NCBI GenBank assembly: GCA_037127915.1
Contig: JBAXXL010000008.1
Location: forward strand, 1 to 64,000
Reading direction: 5' to 3'
DNA from: JBAXXL01 sp037127915
Lineage (GTDB): Bacteria; Bacteroidota; Ignavibacteria; Kapaibacteriales; UBA2268
DNA: 64,000 nt
Shown: positions 63,968 to 64,000 of the stretch, piece by piece
Layout: each line of letters opens with the position of its first letter
How positions within the stretch are numbered: the first letter of the stretch is position 1
Translations under genes and position numbers: made by a program
Notes under the pieces: generated by a model
What the model saw: the letters and a program-made list of their open reading frames with translations, nothing else
Told to the model about the DNA's origin: nothing
Database searches by the model: none

Positions 63968-64000
63968 AATAATCTTAAAATAATTCTACGAAAGAAACAA

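Overview
The window is an AT-rich (roughly one-third GC by eye), densely coded bacterial chromosome segment with about 50 genes, two tRNAs, no intergenic gap over 300 bases, and no phage, transposase or CRISPR array. The content points to a Gram-negative member of the Bacteroidota/Chlorobiota/Ignavibacteriota (FCB) group. The support is lipid A and Kdo genes (lpxB, waaA), an LptE-like lipoprotein, several secreted giants with type IX secretion (T9SS) C-terminal sorting domains, and TAnnTTTG promoter-like boxes. I favour an Ignavibacteria/Kapabacteria-like lineage, but only as an inference.

Layout. 1-4 kb: a 5'-truncated CHASE-PAS sensor protein with a degraded kinase core, then an S9 peptidase lipoprotein. 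4-7 kb: rpsT with a cotranscribed tRNA-Arg, and an acyl-activating enzyme/ACP/acyltransferase fusion. 7-15 kb (plus strand): lpxB, butyrate kinase, 3-methyladenine glycosylase, rimM, an ABC-F ATPase, an LD-carboxypeptidase and an M20 amidohydrolase. 15-26 kb (minus): argD, tRNA-Val, a degenerate HisA-like barrel with ruvA, two tandem paralogous sortilin-like T9SS proteins, and a phosphodiester glycosidase. 26-36 kb: waaA, then a long minus-strand block (CBM9-like protein, PfkB kinase, ddl, family-4 UDG, T9SS protein, GT2, lptE, MBL hydrolase, DprE2-like reductase). 36-42 kb: aldehyde dehydrogenase, FlgD-like secreted protein, ribosomal protein S1 with a repetitive acidic N-terminus, and a membrane HdrD-like Fe-S oxidoreductase. 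42-51 kb: a CRTAC1-like T9SS protein, a NamZ + amidase pair, and a CAP/FnIII T9SS protein. 51-57 kb: pdxH, then a minus-strand run of FAD oxidase, obgE, outer-membrane-barrel candidate and RsbW-like kinase. 57-64 kb: pyrC, a DUF6580-like membrane protein, gatE-gatD, and a fadD-type ligase.

How the genes work together: envelope biogenesis (lpxB, waaA, lptE, ddl, LD-carboxypeptidase, NamZ, amidase, GT2) and secreted T9SS cargo dominate, with translation and repair genes interspersed. The two most striking items are an archaeal-type Glu-tRNA(Gln) amidotransferase operon (gatE-gatD) in a clearly bacterial context, and a perfect 30-bp palindrome sitting in frame inside the FAD-oxidase gene. A related palindrome with similar flanking bases lies between two genes at about 9.5 kb.
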